Shown here: piece by piece, positions 35,759 through 45,338 of the stretch | How the letters are laid out: each line of letters begins with the position of its first letter | Numbering within the stretch: position 1 is the stretch's first letter | Source: Candidatus Manganitrophaceae bacterium | Lineage (GTDB): Bacteria; Nitrospirota; Nitrospiria; SBBL01; JAADHI01 | Length of the DNA: 64,000 nucleotides | Direction of reading: 5' to 3' | NCBI GenBank assembly: GCA_012960925.1 | Contig: DUAG01000057.1 | Span: 1 to 64,000 of the forward strand | Notes under the pieces: model-generated | The model's input: the letters and a program-made list of their open reading frames with translations, nothing else | Databases searched by the model: none | Told to the model about the DNA's origin: nothing | Made by a program: the position numbers and the translations under genes

Positions 35759-37158
35759 CCTGTAATCTCCCCAATGGCCAGCCCGTTTTCTATCCGCTGG
35801 ATACGGACCCACATGAGGTGACCTGAGAGATCCTGCTCACTGGAAACACCGACACGGATATAATTCCCTGTCAAACCACAAAAGAGGCCGTCTTTATTCC
35901 TCGTTTCAAACAAAACCTCGACCCTTTGCCCCATAAAGGCGTGATAATAATTTCTGCGGATTTGCCTGGAATAATCACACAAGACCCGAGACCGCTCTTT
36001 AACCGTGGATGGAGGAACAGGTGTGAGGGACATTCTATTGAGCCGCGTCCCCTTTCGTCTCGAAAATGGAAAGACATGAAGATAGGAAAAAGGGAGCGAC
36101 TCGATTAAGGAGACGGTTTCCTGAAACTCCGTCTCTCCTTCACCTGGAAAGCCGACCATCACATCGGTACCCAGGCAAAGATGCGGAATCATCGCGGTGA
36201 CCGTCTTTACAAAGTCAACGTACTCTTTTTGTGTATATCTTCTTCCCATAAGTGAAAGGATGCGATCACTGCCGCTTTGAAGAGGCAAATGAAGGTAAGG
36301 ACAGAGTTTTTTTGAATTTAAAAACTGGTCCAGGAGCCTTGATGTAATCGTGGTCGGCTCAATAGATGAGATTCGAATCCGGCGAAGCCCCTCAATCCCT
36401 TCCAAGGCATCAATCAGGTCTGAAAGCCCGCCTTCCTCTGTGGCATATTCTCCCAGGTTGACCCCGGTGAGGACAATTTCACGATGACCCCGGGCCACCC
36501 AGGCCGATACCTCCAGAAGGATATCATCCATACGCCGGCTTCTTGAGCGACCCCGTGAATAAGGAATAATACAGAAAGTACAAAAGAAATCACAGCCATC
36601 CTGAATCTTGATGTTGGGACGGGTTGTATGATCGAAAACGGCGAAGCGTTCGGTTTCAATCGTAAAATCTCCCCGACGGATCTTTGGCGTGTGGAAGACC
36701 AGAGGGCGCGACTGTTTTAAGAGCACCTCGCCTCCCTGCATCCCGCTTGCGTCTCCCTTATCGCGGCGAACCTGAATAAGGCTTTGAACAAGAGACGCGA
36801 GTTCCATCTTTTGGTCCGTTCCGGCGATAAGATCAATTCCTCGGATCTCCTTTAGGGAATCAACGCTGGTTTGAGCGTAACAGCCTGTTACGGCAATAAA
36901 GGTGTCAGGTTTTTTTTTCAATATTCGACGTACCAGAGCACGACATTTCGCCTCAGCCTGCTCAGTGACGGCACATGAATTAATAATAGACAAATCTGCC
37001 GGTTGACCATCACTCACGACCTGAAATCCTGCATGGTGAAATGTGCCCCCGATAGAGACACTTTCAGAATGATTGAGTCGACAACCGAGCGCATGGAGAG
37101 AAACCCTGAGTTCAGGACGAGACGCGATTGTCGGATTTGGATCGATTTGGATCAGCAC
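35755..37158 (-). CDS. mtaB: tRNA (t6A37) C2-methylthiotransferase
   Basis: 467 residues. MTTase N-terminal Cys motifs (LHALGCRLNHSES, NSCAVTEQAEAK, VTGCYAQT) and the radical SAM cluster motif GCDFFCTFCIIPYSRGRSRS identify the MtaB branch (YqeV-like), which makes ms2t6A37 in ANN-decoding tRNAs. The C-terminal TRAM-like region includes MGQRVEVLFETRN. It ends four bases inside miaB and begins two bases before the ferredoxin-like gene's stop, so it lies within a sulfur/Fe-S gene cluster (rhodanese, ferredoxin, mtaB, miaB). Confidence 0.88.
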   Translation of the reverse strand: MLIQIDPNPTIASRPELRVSLHALGCRLNHSESVSIGGTFHHAGFQVVSDGQPADLSIINSCAVTEQAEAKCRALVRRILKKKPDTFIAVTGCYAQTSVDSLKEIRGIDLIAGTDQKMELASLVQSLIQVRRDKGDASGMQGGEVLLKQSRPLVFHTPKIRRGDFTIETERFAVFDHTTRPNIKIQDGCDFFCTFCIIPYSRGRSRSRRMDDILLEVSAWVARGHREIVLTGVNLGEYATEEGGLSDLIDALEGIEGLRRIRISSIEPTTITSRLLDQFLNSKKLCPYLHLPLQSGSDRILSLMGRRYTQKEYVDFVKTVTAMIPHLCLGTDVMVGFPGEGETEFQETVSLIESLPFSYLHVFPFSRRKGTRLNRMSLTPVPPSTVKERSRVLCDYSRQIRRNYYHAFMGQRVEVLFETRNKDGLFCGLTGNYIRVGVSSEQDLSGHLMWVRIQRIENGLAIGEITG

Positions 37159-37159
37159 C

Positions 37160-37489
37160 TTAACCTTTTGCCCACGGACTTTTCATCAGGAGTCTCTCGA
37201 TGGTTTTACCCTTGACGAGGTGTTCCTCGATCACCTCTAAGGCGTCTTCTTTAGTTTTCACGGTATACCAGATTCCTTCCGGGTAGATCACAACAGAAGG
37301 TCCGAACGCGCAGGCATCAAGACATCCGGCCCGGTTCGCACGGATTTTTCCCTTCAGACCTCGCTTTTTGAGCTCTACCTTGAAGGTGCTTAGAATTTCT
37401 TCGGAGCCTCTTGAAAGGCAGCACCCTCGAGGGTCATTTTCGGCCCGTTTATTCATACAGATAAAGAGATGGTATTGATATTTTTGCAT
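37160..37489 (-). CDS. thioredoxin-fold [2Fe-2S] ferredoxin
   Basis: 109 residues from the ATG at 37489; the upstream extension overlaps the rhodanese gene. The N-terminus YQYHLFICMNKR carries the first cluster Cys, followed by GCCLSRGS and the AGCLDACAFGPSVVIYP block. This is the pattern of thioredoxin-like [2Fe-2S] ferredoxins (Shethna type) and NuoE-like domains. It may supply electrons for the neighbouring radical SAM methylthiotransferases; that is inference from position. Confidence 0.87.
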   Translation of the reverse strand: MQKYQYHLFICMNKRAENDPRGCCLSRGSEEILSTFKVELKKRGLKGKIRANRAGCLDACAFGPSVVIYPEGIWYTVKTKEDALEVIEEHLVKGKTIERLLMKSPWAKG

Positions 37490-37508
37490 CGCCAAGGTCT
37501 TGTGGTCC

Positions 37509-37868
37509 TTAAGACTCCACCGGAAGACCGGAGCGTTTCCAGCCTTCGAATCCCCCCTCCATGGAGGAAACATCCTCATATCCCATCTTTTTCAAGGATT
37601 GCGCGGCCACCGCACTTCTTCCGCCACCGGCACAATAGAGAATAATCGGTTTACGCGGATCCCTAAAATTCTGCTGCGCGGTCATTTCCAGGACACCGCG
37701 CGGAATAAAAACACTCTTCTCGATACGTCCCTTTTGTGCCTCTTCCTGCTCACGGACATCAATCAGGATGAATTCGTCCCCTCGATCAAGCTTCTCTTTC
37801 ACATCACCCACCTGAAGAAGTCCAATCTCCTGCTTTGCTTCAACAACCAAGTCTTTCCAAGTTTTCAT
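37509..37868 (-). CDS. rhodanese-like sulfurtransferase
   Basis: 119 residues, a single rhodanese domain. The active-site loop is CAGGGRS with Cys79, preceded by ILIDVREQEE (the CH2A-type DVRE motif). It accepts persulfide sulfur and passes it on. Its start overlaps the MoeA-like gene's stop by four bases. Sitting upstream of a ferredoxin and two methylthiotransferases, it could provide the sulfane sulfur for them or for molybdopterin; both are inference. Confidence 0.9.
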   Translation of the reverse strand: MKTWKDLVVEAKQEIGLLQVGDVKEKLDRGDEFILIDVREQEEAQKGRIEKSVFIPRGVLEMTAQQNFRDPRKPIILYCAGGGRSAVAAQSLKKMGYEDVSSMEGGFEGWKRSGLPVES

Positions 37869-38896
37869 GGTTTTCCTCCTACAAGTTTTGGTGATTCCGC
37901 TTCCTCAGTACATTCTCCCATGAGATGGGCCATCATCGGCCGCCCAAAAAGATTAAAACCCCGTGCGGCCTCCGGAGGATGTCCAGCGACGCAGACAATT
38001 GGTACGACTCCCGAAACGCCGAGAACGATTGGCTTGCCCGAACGCATCGGTATTCCATTGACCAGCGTACCCGGTGGCTCAAGCGCATTTAAGAGATCGG
38101 CTGTAAAATCTCTTCCATCCACTGCAGTGCCCCCGGATATCACAACCATATCAACCTCTTTAAAAGCCTCCTTGACCTTTTCTCTAAACAGATCAAAATC
38201 ATCTTTTATAATGCCTTTAAAAACCGGCACCCCGCCAGCATCCCGAATCAAGGCAGAAAGCCCATATGAATTACAATCCCAGATGGCTCCCTTTCTGAAC
38301 GGGGCAGTGGGTGGAATGACCTCATTCCCGGAAGAGAAGATCGCGACTCGCGGCGCATTGGCAACCTTGACTTCCAATACCCCTTGACTGGCCAGAAGAA
38401 AAATATCTTCTCCCAGAATTCGCGTCCCTTTGGAAAAAAGGGCGTCCCCTTTTTTCCTCTCGCTTCCCTCAGCCTCTATGTTCTCTCCCTTTGTCGTAGG
38501 CTTGTCTATGACAATCTGATCTCCCCGCCCCTGAACATCCCATTTCTTGATGACCGAATACTCTCCAGACGGGATATAACTACCCGTGGTGACACTGAAG
38601 GCCTTTCCGGGGCCAAGGCCCACCGCCTCTCCACTGCCAACCGGGATATCTCCAGCAATACCGAGAGAGACTGGCTTTTCTTTTGAAGCATCCGATATAT
38701 CCAAAGGAGAGACCAGGTAACCCTCCATAATTGATCTGGCATAAGGCGGGTCATCCATTTCTGCAACAATATCCTCTGCCAAAATGCGACCGCTTGCCGA
38801 CAAAATGGAGATTTTTTCAATTCCGAGTGGTCCCTTCCCCGCCTTGGAAAGAAAAACCTGCCATGCGTCCTCAATCGGATCCCCATTTGGTTTCAT
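37865..38896 (-). CDS. MoeA-like molybdopterin-binding protein
   Basis: 343 residues, shorter than classical MoeA (about 400); the C-terminal domain IV is reduced or absent. MoeA-type landmarks are present but altered: DDPPYARSIMEGYLV replaces the usual PPFDRSAMDGYAV, and the MPT-binding motif reads VISGGTAVDGRDFTADLL rather than SGG-x-S-x-G-x-x-D. FSSGNEVIPP and GHPPEAARGF are also recognisable. It probably relates to molybdenum cofactor insertion, but the changed motifs mean a different ligand is possible. It is the first gene of the cluster with rhodanese, ferredoxin, mtaB and miaB. Confidence 0.75.
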   Translation of the reverse strand: MKPNGDPIEDAWQVFLSKAGKGPLGIEKISILSASGRILAEDIVAEMDDPPYARSIMEGYLVSPLDISDASKEKPVSLGIAGDIPVGSGEAVGLGPGKAFSVTTGSYIPSGEYSVIKKWDVQGRGDQIVIDKPTTKGENIEAEGSERKKGDALFSKGTRILGEDIFLLASQGVLEVKVANAPRVAIFSSGNEVIPPTAPFRKGAIWDCNSYGLSALIRDAGGVPVFKGIIKDDFDLFREKVKEAFKEVDMVVISGGTAVDGRDFTADLLNALEPPGTLVNGIPMRSGKPIVLGVSGVVPIVCVAGHPPEAARGFNLFGRPMMAHLMGECTEEAESPKLVGGKP

Positions 38897-39143
38897 ACTA
38901 TCCCCTTTATCCTCTCAATAGCGTTTCATTACTTGGATGGATTAATATCATGAAAGGTCGCTTGATTCAAGATCTCCTATAAAAAGATTTGGTTTTTGAA
39001 CGGAACTTCTCTATATTAGAGATGAAGAAACACAATCCAATCGGCACGGTCCTTCCCGAAAACTGCGAATGGATAAAGAATTAAAGTCTAAGGGACCCCT
39101 GGATTTATGGTTTGGGGTCCGGACATAAGGATTAAGATAAAGC

Positions 39144-39326
39144 ATGGGTGATCCTCTTTTTATTATGTTTGGTTTTGTCATTCTCGGCGTTTGGATCGTT
39201 ATGTTTGCGCTACCCATCATTCGGCGGCCTCCCCCTGGTTGCATCCCAAAGGTATGTCCTTCGTGCAAAACTGAAAATTTTTCAGAAGCCGATAATTGCA
39301 AAGACTGCGGAAAACCACTTCCCTAA
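39144..39326 (+). CDS. zinc-ribbon membrane microprotein
   Basis: 60 residues: an N-terminal transmembrane helix (FIMFGFVILGVWIVMFALP) followed by a zinc ribbon with two CxxC pairs (VCPSCKTENF and DNCKDCGKPLP). The architecture is common in small bacterial proteins of unknown function. There is no strong ribosome site; TAAGAT at 39133-39138 is a possible -10. It overlaps no other real gene and precedes the CinA-like gene by 56 bases on the same strand. Confidence 0.6.
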   Translation: MGDPLFIMFGFVILGVWIVMFALPIIRRPPPGCIPKVCPSCKTENFSEADNCKDCGKPLP

Positions 39327-39382
39327 CCAATATATATGCGAAGTACAAGTACGATTCAGCGAGAACCAGGACATCCTTGAGC

Positions 39383-40120
39383 ATGAACAGCAAAAATGCC
39401 GCAGCCATTATTATCGGAAACGAGCTCCTTTCCGGAAAGATTGCCGATCTGAATGCCGTTTATCTAGCCCATGAGCTGCGCTCTTTAGGGGTTGACCTGC
39501 AACGCATTGTCATCATCCCCGATGATGTGAAACACATATCAGAAGAAACTGTTTACTGCCGAGGGAAGTATGATCTCATCTTTACAAGTGGCGGTGTCGG
39601 CCCAACCCACGATGATGTCACCATGGCCGGGATTGCGGAGGCCGTCGGACAGCCACTTATCCAGCATCCAGAGTTGACGCGCCTGTTGAAGGAGATTTAT
39701 CGCGGCGTTGTGACGCCCACGCAGATGGCCCTGGCCCTGGTGCCCGAAGGAATAGAACTCCTTTACGCGGAAGGGCTTCGCATTCCGGTACTTCATTTTG
39801 ATGAAATTTATATTCTCCCCGGAATCCCTGAACTTTTTGTGAAAAAGTTTGAGGCGATTAAAGAGCGTTTCAGAGAACCGCCCTATTATCTCAAAAAGAT
39901 ATATTTTTCCGATGACGAGATCACGGTTGCTGAAGACTTAAAAATGACGCTTAAACGTTTCCCGAATATCCTGCTCGGGTCCTATCCGATTTCACATCAG
40001 CCGGATTACAAAATGATCATCACAATCGAATCAAAAGATAAAATCTATCTCGAAGAAGCGGTCAAATCTCTGACCAATCTGTTGCCAGGAAAAAAGATCA
40101 TAAGAGTCGAGCAGTACTGA
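39383..40120 (+). CDS. CinA/MoaB-like molybdopterin-binding protein
   Basis: 245 residues from the ATG at 39383. The MoCF-binding fold is visible at the start (AAIIIGNELLSGKIADLNA) and at FTSGGVGPTHDDVTM (about residues 69-83), as in the N-terminal domain of CinA. ILPGIPELF also matches. The C-terminal nicotinamide deamidase domain of full CinA is absent, so it corresponds to the stand-alone form, sometimes annotated as FAD synthetase- or ADP-ribose pyrophosphatase-like. It converges with the giant Ala-rich gene across a strong hairpin (40117-40154). Confidence 0.8.
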   Translation: MNSKNAAAIIIGNELLSGKIADLNAVYLAHELRSLGVDLQRIVIIPDDVKHISEETVYCRGKYDLIFTSGGVGPTHDDVTMAGIAEAVGQPLIQHPELTRLLKEIYRGVVTPTQMALALVPEGIELLYAEGLRIPVLHFDEIYILPGIPELFVKKFEAIKERFREPPYYLKKIYFSDDEITVAEDLKMTLKRFPNILLGSYPISHQPDYKMIITIESKDKIYLEEAVKSLTNLLPGKKIIRVEQY

Positions 40121-40154
40121 AAGCCTCCTACCGCTTGCGGTAGGAGGCTTTCAG
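40117..40154. terminator. 17-bp perfect hairpin between convergent genes
   Basis: CTGAAAGCCTCCTACCG and its exact complement around a CTTG tetraloop. It includes the last bases of the CinA-like gene's stop codon and lies 49 bases from the giant gene's stop. No T-run follows on either strand, so it may act as a factor-assisted bidirectional terminator or protect 3' ends. Confidence 0.65.
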
Positions 40155-40202
40155 TATGTTATTACCCCTTTGGAAACTTACAGCTATTTTGAAGCTGAAC
40201 GA

Positions 40203-43200
40203 TTATGGTAGTGGATCTACCACCGCGTCTCGAAATATTGTTTTGAGGCCGACCGTCTCCCCCACGATGAAGCTTACACCGGTCTCACTGTTTATGCCAT
40301 TATAAAGGTAGACCAAGCTAACATCTATTGTGCTCACTTCCGCTACGTTAATTTCGCCTCGGCTTCGGAAGTCAAAAACCGCGCCTGGAGGTGCTCCAGC
40401 ACCCACACCAAGGACGAGATCAGCCCCAGGAGGATCTAGGAGGGCAGTAAAGGTATCTCCGATTTGGAAGCTATCTGCGTCAAAGAACTGAACCTGCAGG
40501 GCCACCTCGGTCCGGAGGCACTCTCCTATCGTAGCAGGTAGAGGGCAAGGGCCTTTCTGTCCAGTGACGTTCACCTGACTGACATGGCCGCGGAAGCGGA
40601 TCCGGTTTGATACGTCCTCTAATTGCCAACGCTCGGTCCCCACGATGATACCCTTCGAGGTGTCAATCAAGTCCGTAATGATTTCCTGCACAAAAAGAAC
40701 GTGTTCACCGATCGAATGGCCGATGGTGTCAACAGTCTTGCCTATACCTTGCGCAACAAAAATATCCAGGGAGATATCCATTTCAGCCAGCCCGAATATA
40801 TGAGCCCCGAACCGGGGGTCCTGGTTCATGATTATTAGTAACTCGCCGATCACGAAGGAGGCAGGCGTTACAGCATCTCCTGCATCGATACTTATGATCT
40901 TTCCGCTCGCAACATTCTCAGAAAGCTCAAGGACAGCCTCGATGTCTGGAATATAATATTCACCACCACCTGGACCCACATAAATATGTCCGGCCGATTT
41001 CAGCGTCGCGCCCGCAGTCACCGGATAGACGTCCCCACCGGTCCGACCTATACCGGCACGGTCGAGAAAATCTGCCGGCAAGACGTCGTGCTTGGCAGCG
41101 GCCGCTTTAACGTACCTAAAATAGTTCGCTTTCATATTCTGATAGGCCGCGAGATTACGACTCAGAGGTTTAGTAGCATCGACACGCCTGGCCTCACTCG
41201 TGCTGAAAAGCGACCGAGCAGCGCCCTGTCTTGCTGGTAACACGTCGCGATCAGTTGCGTTAAGATCTAGCAGGCGATCGAAGGTCGTCGCGTTGATACC
41301 GGTCTCAGCTTCACCGTCCTGACCAAAGGCCGACGAACCGTTTAACTCGAGGTGCTGACCATCGAGGAACCTGGGGAGCGTCAGAGTTTTTCCGGTCACA
41401 TTAATCGACTGATTAGCAGTATCAATATCCCAGATCGGGCCCTCGGTCGCAAATGGCGATTCGGGCACTTTTAATGTCAATAGAACTCCGTTCATCAGTT
41501 CCACACACGGCGAGGTAGGGCATGTCTTAGGCGGCGCAAAACCCAGAGCCGCCTGATCCGCAGCCTCAGCCGCAACAATCGCCTCAGCCGCAGCCAGAGC
41601 ATCAGCCCGAACGCCAGCCCGAGCCTCATCCTGATTCGCCTGAAACGCATCCTGAGCTGCCTGAAACGCATCCTGAGCTGCCTGAAACGCATCCTGAGCC
41701 GCCAGAGCCACAGCCTGAGGCCCCTGAGCCAACAGAGCATCAGTCTGAACCGCAGCCTGAGCCACCAGAGCATCAGCCTGAGCCGCCAGAGCCGCAGCCT
41801 GAACCGCAGCCTGAGCCAACAGAGCATCAGCCTGAGCCGCCAGAGCCTCCTGAGCCACCTGAGCCTGAGCCGCCACCAGAACCGCATCCTGAGCCGCCTC
41901 AGCCACAGCCAGAGCCACAGGATCACCCGCCAGATCCGCCAGAGCATCAGCCTGAGCCGCAACCTGAGCCAACAGAACCGGATCCTGAGCCGCCTCAGCC
42001 GCCAGAACCGCCAGAGCCGCATCCTGAGCCGCCAGAGCCGCAGCCTGAGCCGCAGGCTGAGTCAACAGAGCCGCAGCCAGAGCCGCAGCCTGATCCGCCT
42101 CAATCTGAGCCAACAGAACCTCAGCATTTTCCGCCCGAATCCCAGCCTGAGCCGCCAGAGTCGCCAGAGCATCATCCTCAGGCGCCAGAGCCGCCAGAGC
42201 ATCAGCCTGAGCCGCAGCCTGAGCCGTCTGAGCCTCATCCAGAGCCGCCAGAGCCGCAGTCTGAGCCAAATTCTGAGCCTCCAAAGTCGCAGCCTGAGTC
42301 GCAGCCTGAATCGCCAGAGCCTGAGCATCCAGAGCCCTCTGAGCCTCATCCAGAGCCGTCTGAACCGCAGTCTGAGCCAAACCCTGAGCCGCCAGAGCTA
42401 GATTCTGAGCTGCCTGAGCCTCAGCCAACAGAACCGGATCCTGAACCGCCAGAGCCTCATCCTCAATCGCCGCAGCCTGAGCCGCCTGAGCCGCCTGAGC
42501 CACAGCCTGAGCCGAAGCCTGAACCGCCTGAGCCGAAGCCTGAACCGCCTGAGCCGAAGCCTGAACCGCCAGAGCCTCAGCCTGAGCCGCAGCCTCAGCC
42601 AACTGAGCCGAAGCCAGATCCGCCAGAGCCGCAGCCTGAGCCACAGCCTGAGCCGAAGCCTGAGCCGCCAGAGCCGAAGTCTGAGCCGCCTGAGCCGCAT
42701 CCTGAGCCGCAGCCTGAATCGCCAGAGCCGCAGCCCGATCCGCAGTCTGAGCCGTCCCTTCCAGAGCCAACAGAGCCACAGCCTGAGCCGCCTGAGCCTC
42801 AGCCTGAGCCGCCTGAGCCTCAGCCAGAGGCTCAGCCTGAACCTCAATCACAGCCAACAGAGCCTCATCCTGAACCGCCAGAGCCACAGCCTGAACCTCA
42901 GCCTCAACCGCCGCAGCCGCAGCCGCAGCCTCAGCCTCAACCGCCAGAGCCGCAGCCAGAACCTCAGCCTGAATCGCCACAGCCTGATCCGCAGCCTCAA
43001 CCGCCGCAGCCGTAGCCGCAAGCTCAGCCTCAACCGCCGCAGCCGCAGCCACAAGCTGAGCCACCTGAGCCACAGCCTGAGCCTCAGCCTGAGCCGCCTC
43101 GGCCGCAGCCAGAGCCGCAGTCTGAGGATCCCCATCCAGAAACGCCTGAGCCTCCTGAGCCGCCAGAATCGCCGCAGCCTCAGCCGCCTGAGCCTCAACC

Positions 43201-44609
43201 AGAGGCTCAGCCTGAAACTCAATCAGAGCTGCCAGAGCCTCATTCTGAACCGCCAGAGCCGCAGCCGCAGCCTCAGCCTCAACCGCCGCAGCCGCAGCCG
43301 CAGCCGCAGCCTCAGCCTCAACCGCCGCAGCCGCAGCCTCAGCCTCAACCGCCGCAGCCGCAGCCTGATTCGCCGCATCCTGAGCCACCAGAGCCGCCTG
43401 AGCCGTATCCTGAGCCACCAGAGCCGCAGCCGCAGCCGCATCCTGAACCGCCTGAGCCGCAGCCTGATCCGCCAGAACCTCAGCCGCAGCCGCCAGAGCC
43501 TCAGCCTCAACCTCAGCCTCAGCCAACAGAGCCTCAGCCGCAGCCGCCAGAGTCCCAGCCACAACCGCCTGAGCCTCAGCCTCAACCGCCGCAGCCGCAG
43601 CCTGAACCGCCAGAGCCTCAGCATCCTGAGCCTCAGTCTGAACCACAGCCTGAGCCACCAGAGCCTCAGCCTGAGCCGCCTCAGCCGCCGCCAGATCCGC
43701 AGTCTGAAGATCCCCATCCAGAAACGCCTGAGCCTCCTGAGCCGCCAGAATCGCCGCAGCCTCAGCCGCCTGAGCCTCAGCCAGAGGCTCAGCCTGAAAC
43801 TCAATCAGAGCTGCCAGAGCCTCATTCTGAACCGCCTGAGCCGCAGCCGCAGCCTCAGCCACAACCGCCTGAGCCTCAGCCTCAACCGCCAGAGCCTCAG
43901 CCTGAGCCTCAGCCTGAGCCGCCGTAGCCTCAGCCGTCACCGCAGCCTGAGCCGCAGCCAACTCAGCCTGGGCCGCCTCAGCCGAAGCCTGAGCCGCCTG
44001 ATCCGCAGCCGCCAGAGCCGTAACCTCAGCCGCCAGAGCCTCAACCTGAGCCGCCTGAGCCGCAGCCAGAGCCGTAGTCTGAAACTCCCCAGCCTGAGCC
44101 GCCTCAACCGCCTCAACCGCCAGAATCGCCGCAGCCTCAGCCGCCAGAGCCTCAACCAGAGGCTCAGCCTGAGCCTCAATCAGAGCCGCCAGAGCCTCAT
44201 CCTGAACCGCCAGAGCCTCAGCCTCAGCCTCAGCCTGAGCCGCCACAAGCTCCGCCTGAACCGCCAGAGCCTCAGCCTCAGCCTCAGCCTGAGCCGTTAG
44301 AGCCTCAGCCGTCACCGCAGCCTGAGCCGCCTCAGCCGCAGCCCCTAGAGCCGCAGCCTGAGCCGCCTGAGCCGAAGCCTGAGCCGCCTGATCCGCAGCC
44401 TGAACCGCCTGAACCTCAGCCTGATCCGCCAGAGCCTCAGCCTCAGCTGTCAGATCCTCAGCCTGATTGACCGGAGTGGGCTGTCCAAAGGCCGAAATTA
44501 TGGGAAACCCAGTGACCGCAAGAATTGCGACAAGAACGAGAACTCTACGCATTATACATACCTTAGTAACATATACGTTCTTGGCTGTCATTTTTTCTTT
44601 TGTTATCAT
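40203..44609 (-). CDS. giant secreted Ala/Gln/Glu-rich repeat protein
   Basis: 1468 residues. A Shine-Dalgarno (AAGGAGG) eight bases before the ATG at 44609 fixes the start. A long signal peptide has its hydrophobic core at [17 protein letters not shown], with likely cleavage near SAFG. From about residue 48 to 1020 it is a near-continuous helical repeat of Ala with Gln, Glu, Val, Leu and Asp (units such as [13 protein letters not shown] and QDAFQAA). I saw no Lys, Cys, Trp, Tyr, Met or His and only a few Arg there. The C-terminal part (about 1021-1468) is ordinary sequence with two Cys pairs ([19 protein letters not shown]) and Gly-rich strands; I do not recognise it. A structural or surface role is likely. 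Confidence 0.8.
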   Translation of the reverse strand: MITKEKMTAKNVYVTKVCIMRRVLVLVAILAVTGFPIISAFGQPTPVNQAEDLTAEAEALADQAEVQAVQAADQAAQASAQAAQAAALGAAAEAAQAAVTAEALTAQAEAEAEALAVQAELVAAQAEAEAEALAVQDEALAALIEAQAEPLVEALAAEAAAILAVEAVEAAQAGEFQTTALAAAQAAQVEALAAEVTALAAADQAAQASAEAAQAELAAAQAAVTAEATAAQAEAQAEALAVEAEAQAVVAEAAAAAQAVQNEALAALIEFQAEPLAEAQAAEAAAILAAQEAQAFLDGDLQTADLAAAEAAQAEALVAQAVVQTEAQDAEALAVQAAAAAVEAEAQAVVAGTLAAAAEALLAEAEVEAEALAAAAEVLADQAAAQAVQDAAAAAALVAQDTAQAALVAQDAANQAAAAAVEAEAAAAAVEAEAAAAAAAAAVEAEAAAAALAVQNEALAALIEFQAEPLVEAQAAEAAAILAAQEAQAFLDGDPQTAALAAAEAAQAEAQAVAQVAQLVAAAAAVEAELAATAAAVEAADQAVAIQAEVLAAALAVEAEAAAAAAAVEAEVQAVALAVQDEALLAVIEVQAEPLAEAQAAQAEAQAAQAVALLALEGTAQTADRAAALAIQAAAQDAAQAAQTSALAAQASAQAVAQAAALADLASAQLAEAAAQAEALAVQASAQAVQASAQAVQASAQAVAQAAQAAQAAAIEDEALAVQDPVLLAEAQAAQNLALAAQGLAQTAVQTALDEAQRALDAQALAIQAATQAATLEAQNLAQTAALAALDEAQTAQAAAQADALAALAPEDDALATLAAQAGIRAENAEVLLAQIEADQAAALAAALLTQPAAQAAALAAQDAALAVLAAEAAQDPVLLAQVAAQADALADLAGDPVALAVAEAAQDAVLVAAQAQVAQEALAAQADALLAQAAVQAAALAAQADALVAQAAVQTDALLAQGPQAVALAAQDAFQAAQDAFQAAQDAFQANQDEARAGVRADALAAAEAIVAAEAADQAALGFAPPKTCPTSPCVELMNGVLLTLKVPESPFATEGPIWDIDTANQSINVTGKTLTLPRFLDGQHLELNGSSAFGQDGEAETGINATTFDRLLDLNATDRDVLPARQGAARSLFSTSEARRVDATKPLSRNLAAYQNMKANYFRYVKAAAAKHDVLPADFLDRAGIGRTGGDVYPVTAGATLKSAGHIYVGPGGGEYYIPDIEAVLELSENVASGKIISIDAGDAVTPASFVIGELLIIMNQDPRFGAHIFGLAEMDISLDIFVAQGIGKTVDTIGHSIGEHVLFVQEIITDLIDTSKGIIVGTERWQLEDVSNRIRFRGHVSQVNVTGQKGPCPLPATIGECLRTEVALQVQFFDADSFQIGDTFTALLDPPGADLVLGVGAGAPPGAVFDFRSRGEINVAEVSTIDVSLVYLYNGINSETGVSFIVGETVGLKTIFRDAVVDPLP
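41639..41701 (-). repeat. tandem 21-bp repeat, three units, in the giant gene
   Basis: Three head-to-tail copies of CCTGAAACGCATCCTGAGCTG (the last differs at one end) at 41639, 41660 and 41681 encode three QDAFQAA heptads near the end of the helical region. Recent tandem duplication is likely. Larger repeats are also present: the block EALAALIE-x-QAEPL recurs four times, near 42830, 43200, 43790 and 44157. Confidence 0.85.
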
Positions 44610-44644
44610 GTCTAAGTCCTCCTTACGTGCTGACTAGAGATAAA

Positions 44645-44689
44645 AAGGTCCAATCAAATACGTGGCTATCTTTGTGCACGTATTTGATT
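44645..44689 (-). terminator. hairpin overlapping the lipoprotein gene's end
   Basis: On the minus strand AATCAAATACGTG and its exact complement CACGTATTTGATT (13 bp, 12-base loop containing the lipoprotein stop) are followed by GGACC and TTTTT. It resembles an intrinsic terminator with an AT-rich stem. It separates the lipoprotein gene from the giant gene, 36 bases before the latter's start. Confidence 0.55.
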
Positions 44690-45001
44690 TTGTATCGCCT
44701 TTACCCTTCTGGTGATCTGGTTACACTCCAACTTTCTAAAACTCGCTTTTAGATCTCTTTGAAGCTCTATTTCCTTTAATCGACTCTTCCCTTTCCAACA
44801 TATCTCCTTTCGTGGTCCTAAACTTTTTTTTAGAACGACGGGAATCTCCTCATTCTGGCGAGCTCCTATATCTTGAGAATTTTCGATGCCCGGAGCCGAA
44901 GATCCTCCCTCACCGCAACCGGCGATGGCACCTATTAAGATGAGAATGAACACTCCGATTGGTATTTTATGTTTGAGTTTAGACTTACGCAAAATTTTCA
45001 T
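44666..45001 (-). CDS. small basic lipoprotein
   Basis: 111 residues from the ATG at 45001, preceded by GGGGGAGA; the long in-frame extension upstream is unlikely. The N-terminus MKILRKSKLKHKIPIGVFIL leads to the lipobox IGAIAGC followed by GEGGSS. The mature part is short and basic, with Cys residues in KEICWKG and LECNQ. Its function is unknown. It precedes the giant secreted protein gene on the same strand, so the two could belong to one surface structure. Confidence 0.65.
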   Translation of the reverse strand: MKILRKSKLKHKIPIGVFILILIGAIAGCGEGGSSAPGIENSQDIGARQNEEIPVVLKKSLGPRKEICWKGKSRLKEIELQRDLKASFRKLECNQITRRVKAIQNQIRAQR

Positions 45002-45303
45002 TTCTCCCCCGTAATAAAATCCGGTTAATTGAAACCCTTTTTTTGGATGTATCCTCGAAAAGAAGCAATTATCTCTATGTGGGATGCAATCACCATGCCA
45101 TAGAGATAGAAGTGGGGATGTCATCATAACTAATTAAAATATAAGGTATTATTGTAATCAATGGAGGGGGGGTCGAAAAGAACGATAATAAGACAGGTGA
45201 TTTACCCATTGTGAAGGGGCAAATGACGATGTTAAATGGAGGAGTAGACGACAAATGGATTACGGGCAGAAACTACAATATGGGGGTGTAAGGGTTTGTT
45301 CAG

Positions 45304-45332
45304 TTGACATCATCCTCAATGCATCTTAAAAT
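45304..45332 (+). promoter_or_regulatory. sigma70-type promoter of the SUMF1-like gene
   Basis: TTGACA (45304-45309), a 17-base spacer and TAAAAT (45327-45332). The next gene's ATG begins seven bases after the -10 box, at the expected +1. No Shine-Dalgarno exists, so a leaderless mRNA is predicted. Confidence 0.75.
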
Positions 45333-45338
45333 CTGCTT

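Noticed and set aside
37003-37215. Plus-strand frames antisense to mtaB and its neighbours
   Set aside because: No start signal or coding-like composition; shadows of minus-strand genes.
39093-39120. GGACCCC/GGGGTCC inverted repeat upstream of the zinc-ribbon gene
   Set aside because: Seven pairs with a 14-base loop; not strong enough to call a terminator or operator.
41639-41701. CRISPR-like repeat array
   Set aside because: The units are in-frame coding heptads with no spacers and no cas genes nearby.
41495-44179. Long Arg/Leu/Trp-rich frames on the minus strand within the giant gene
   Set aside because: They are frame-shifted readings of the Ala-rich repeat and have no start signal or family match.
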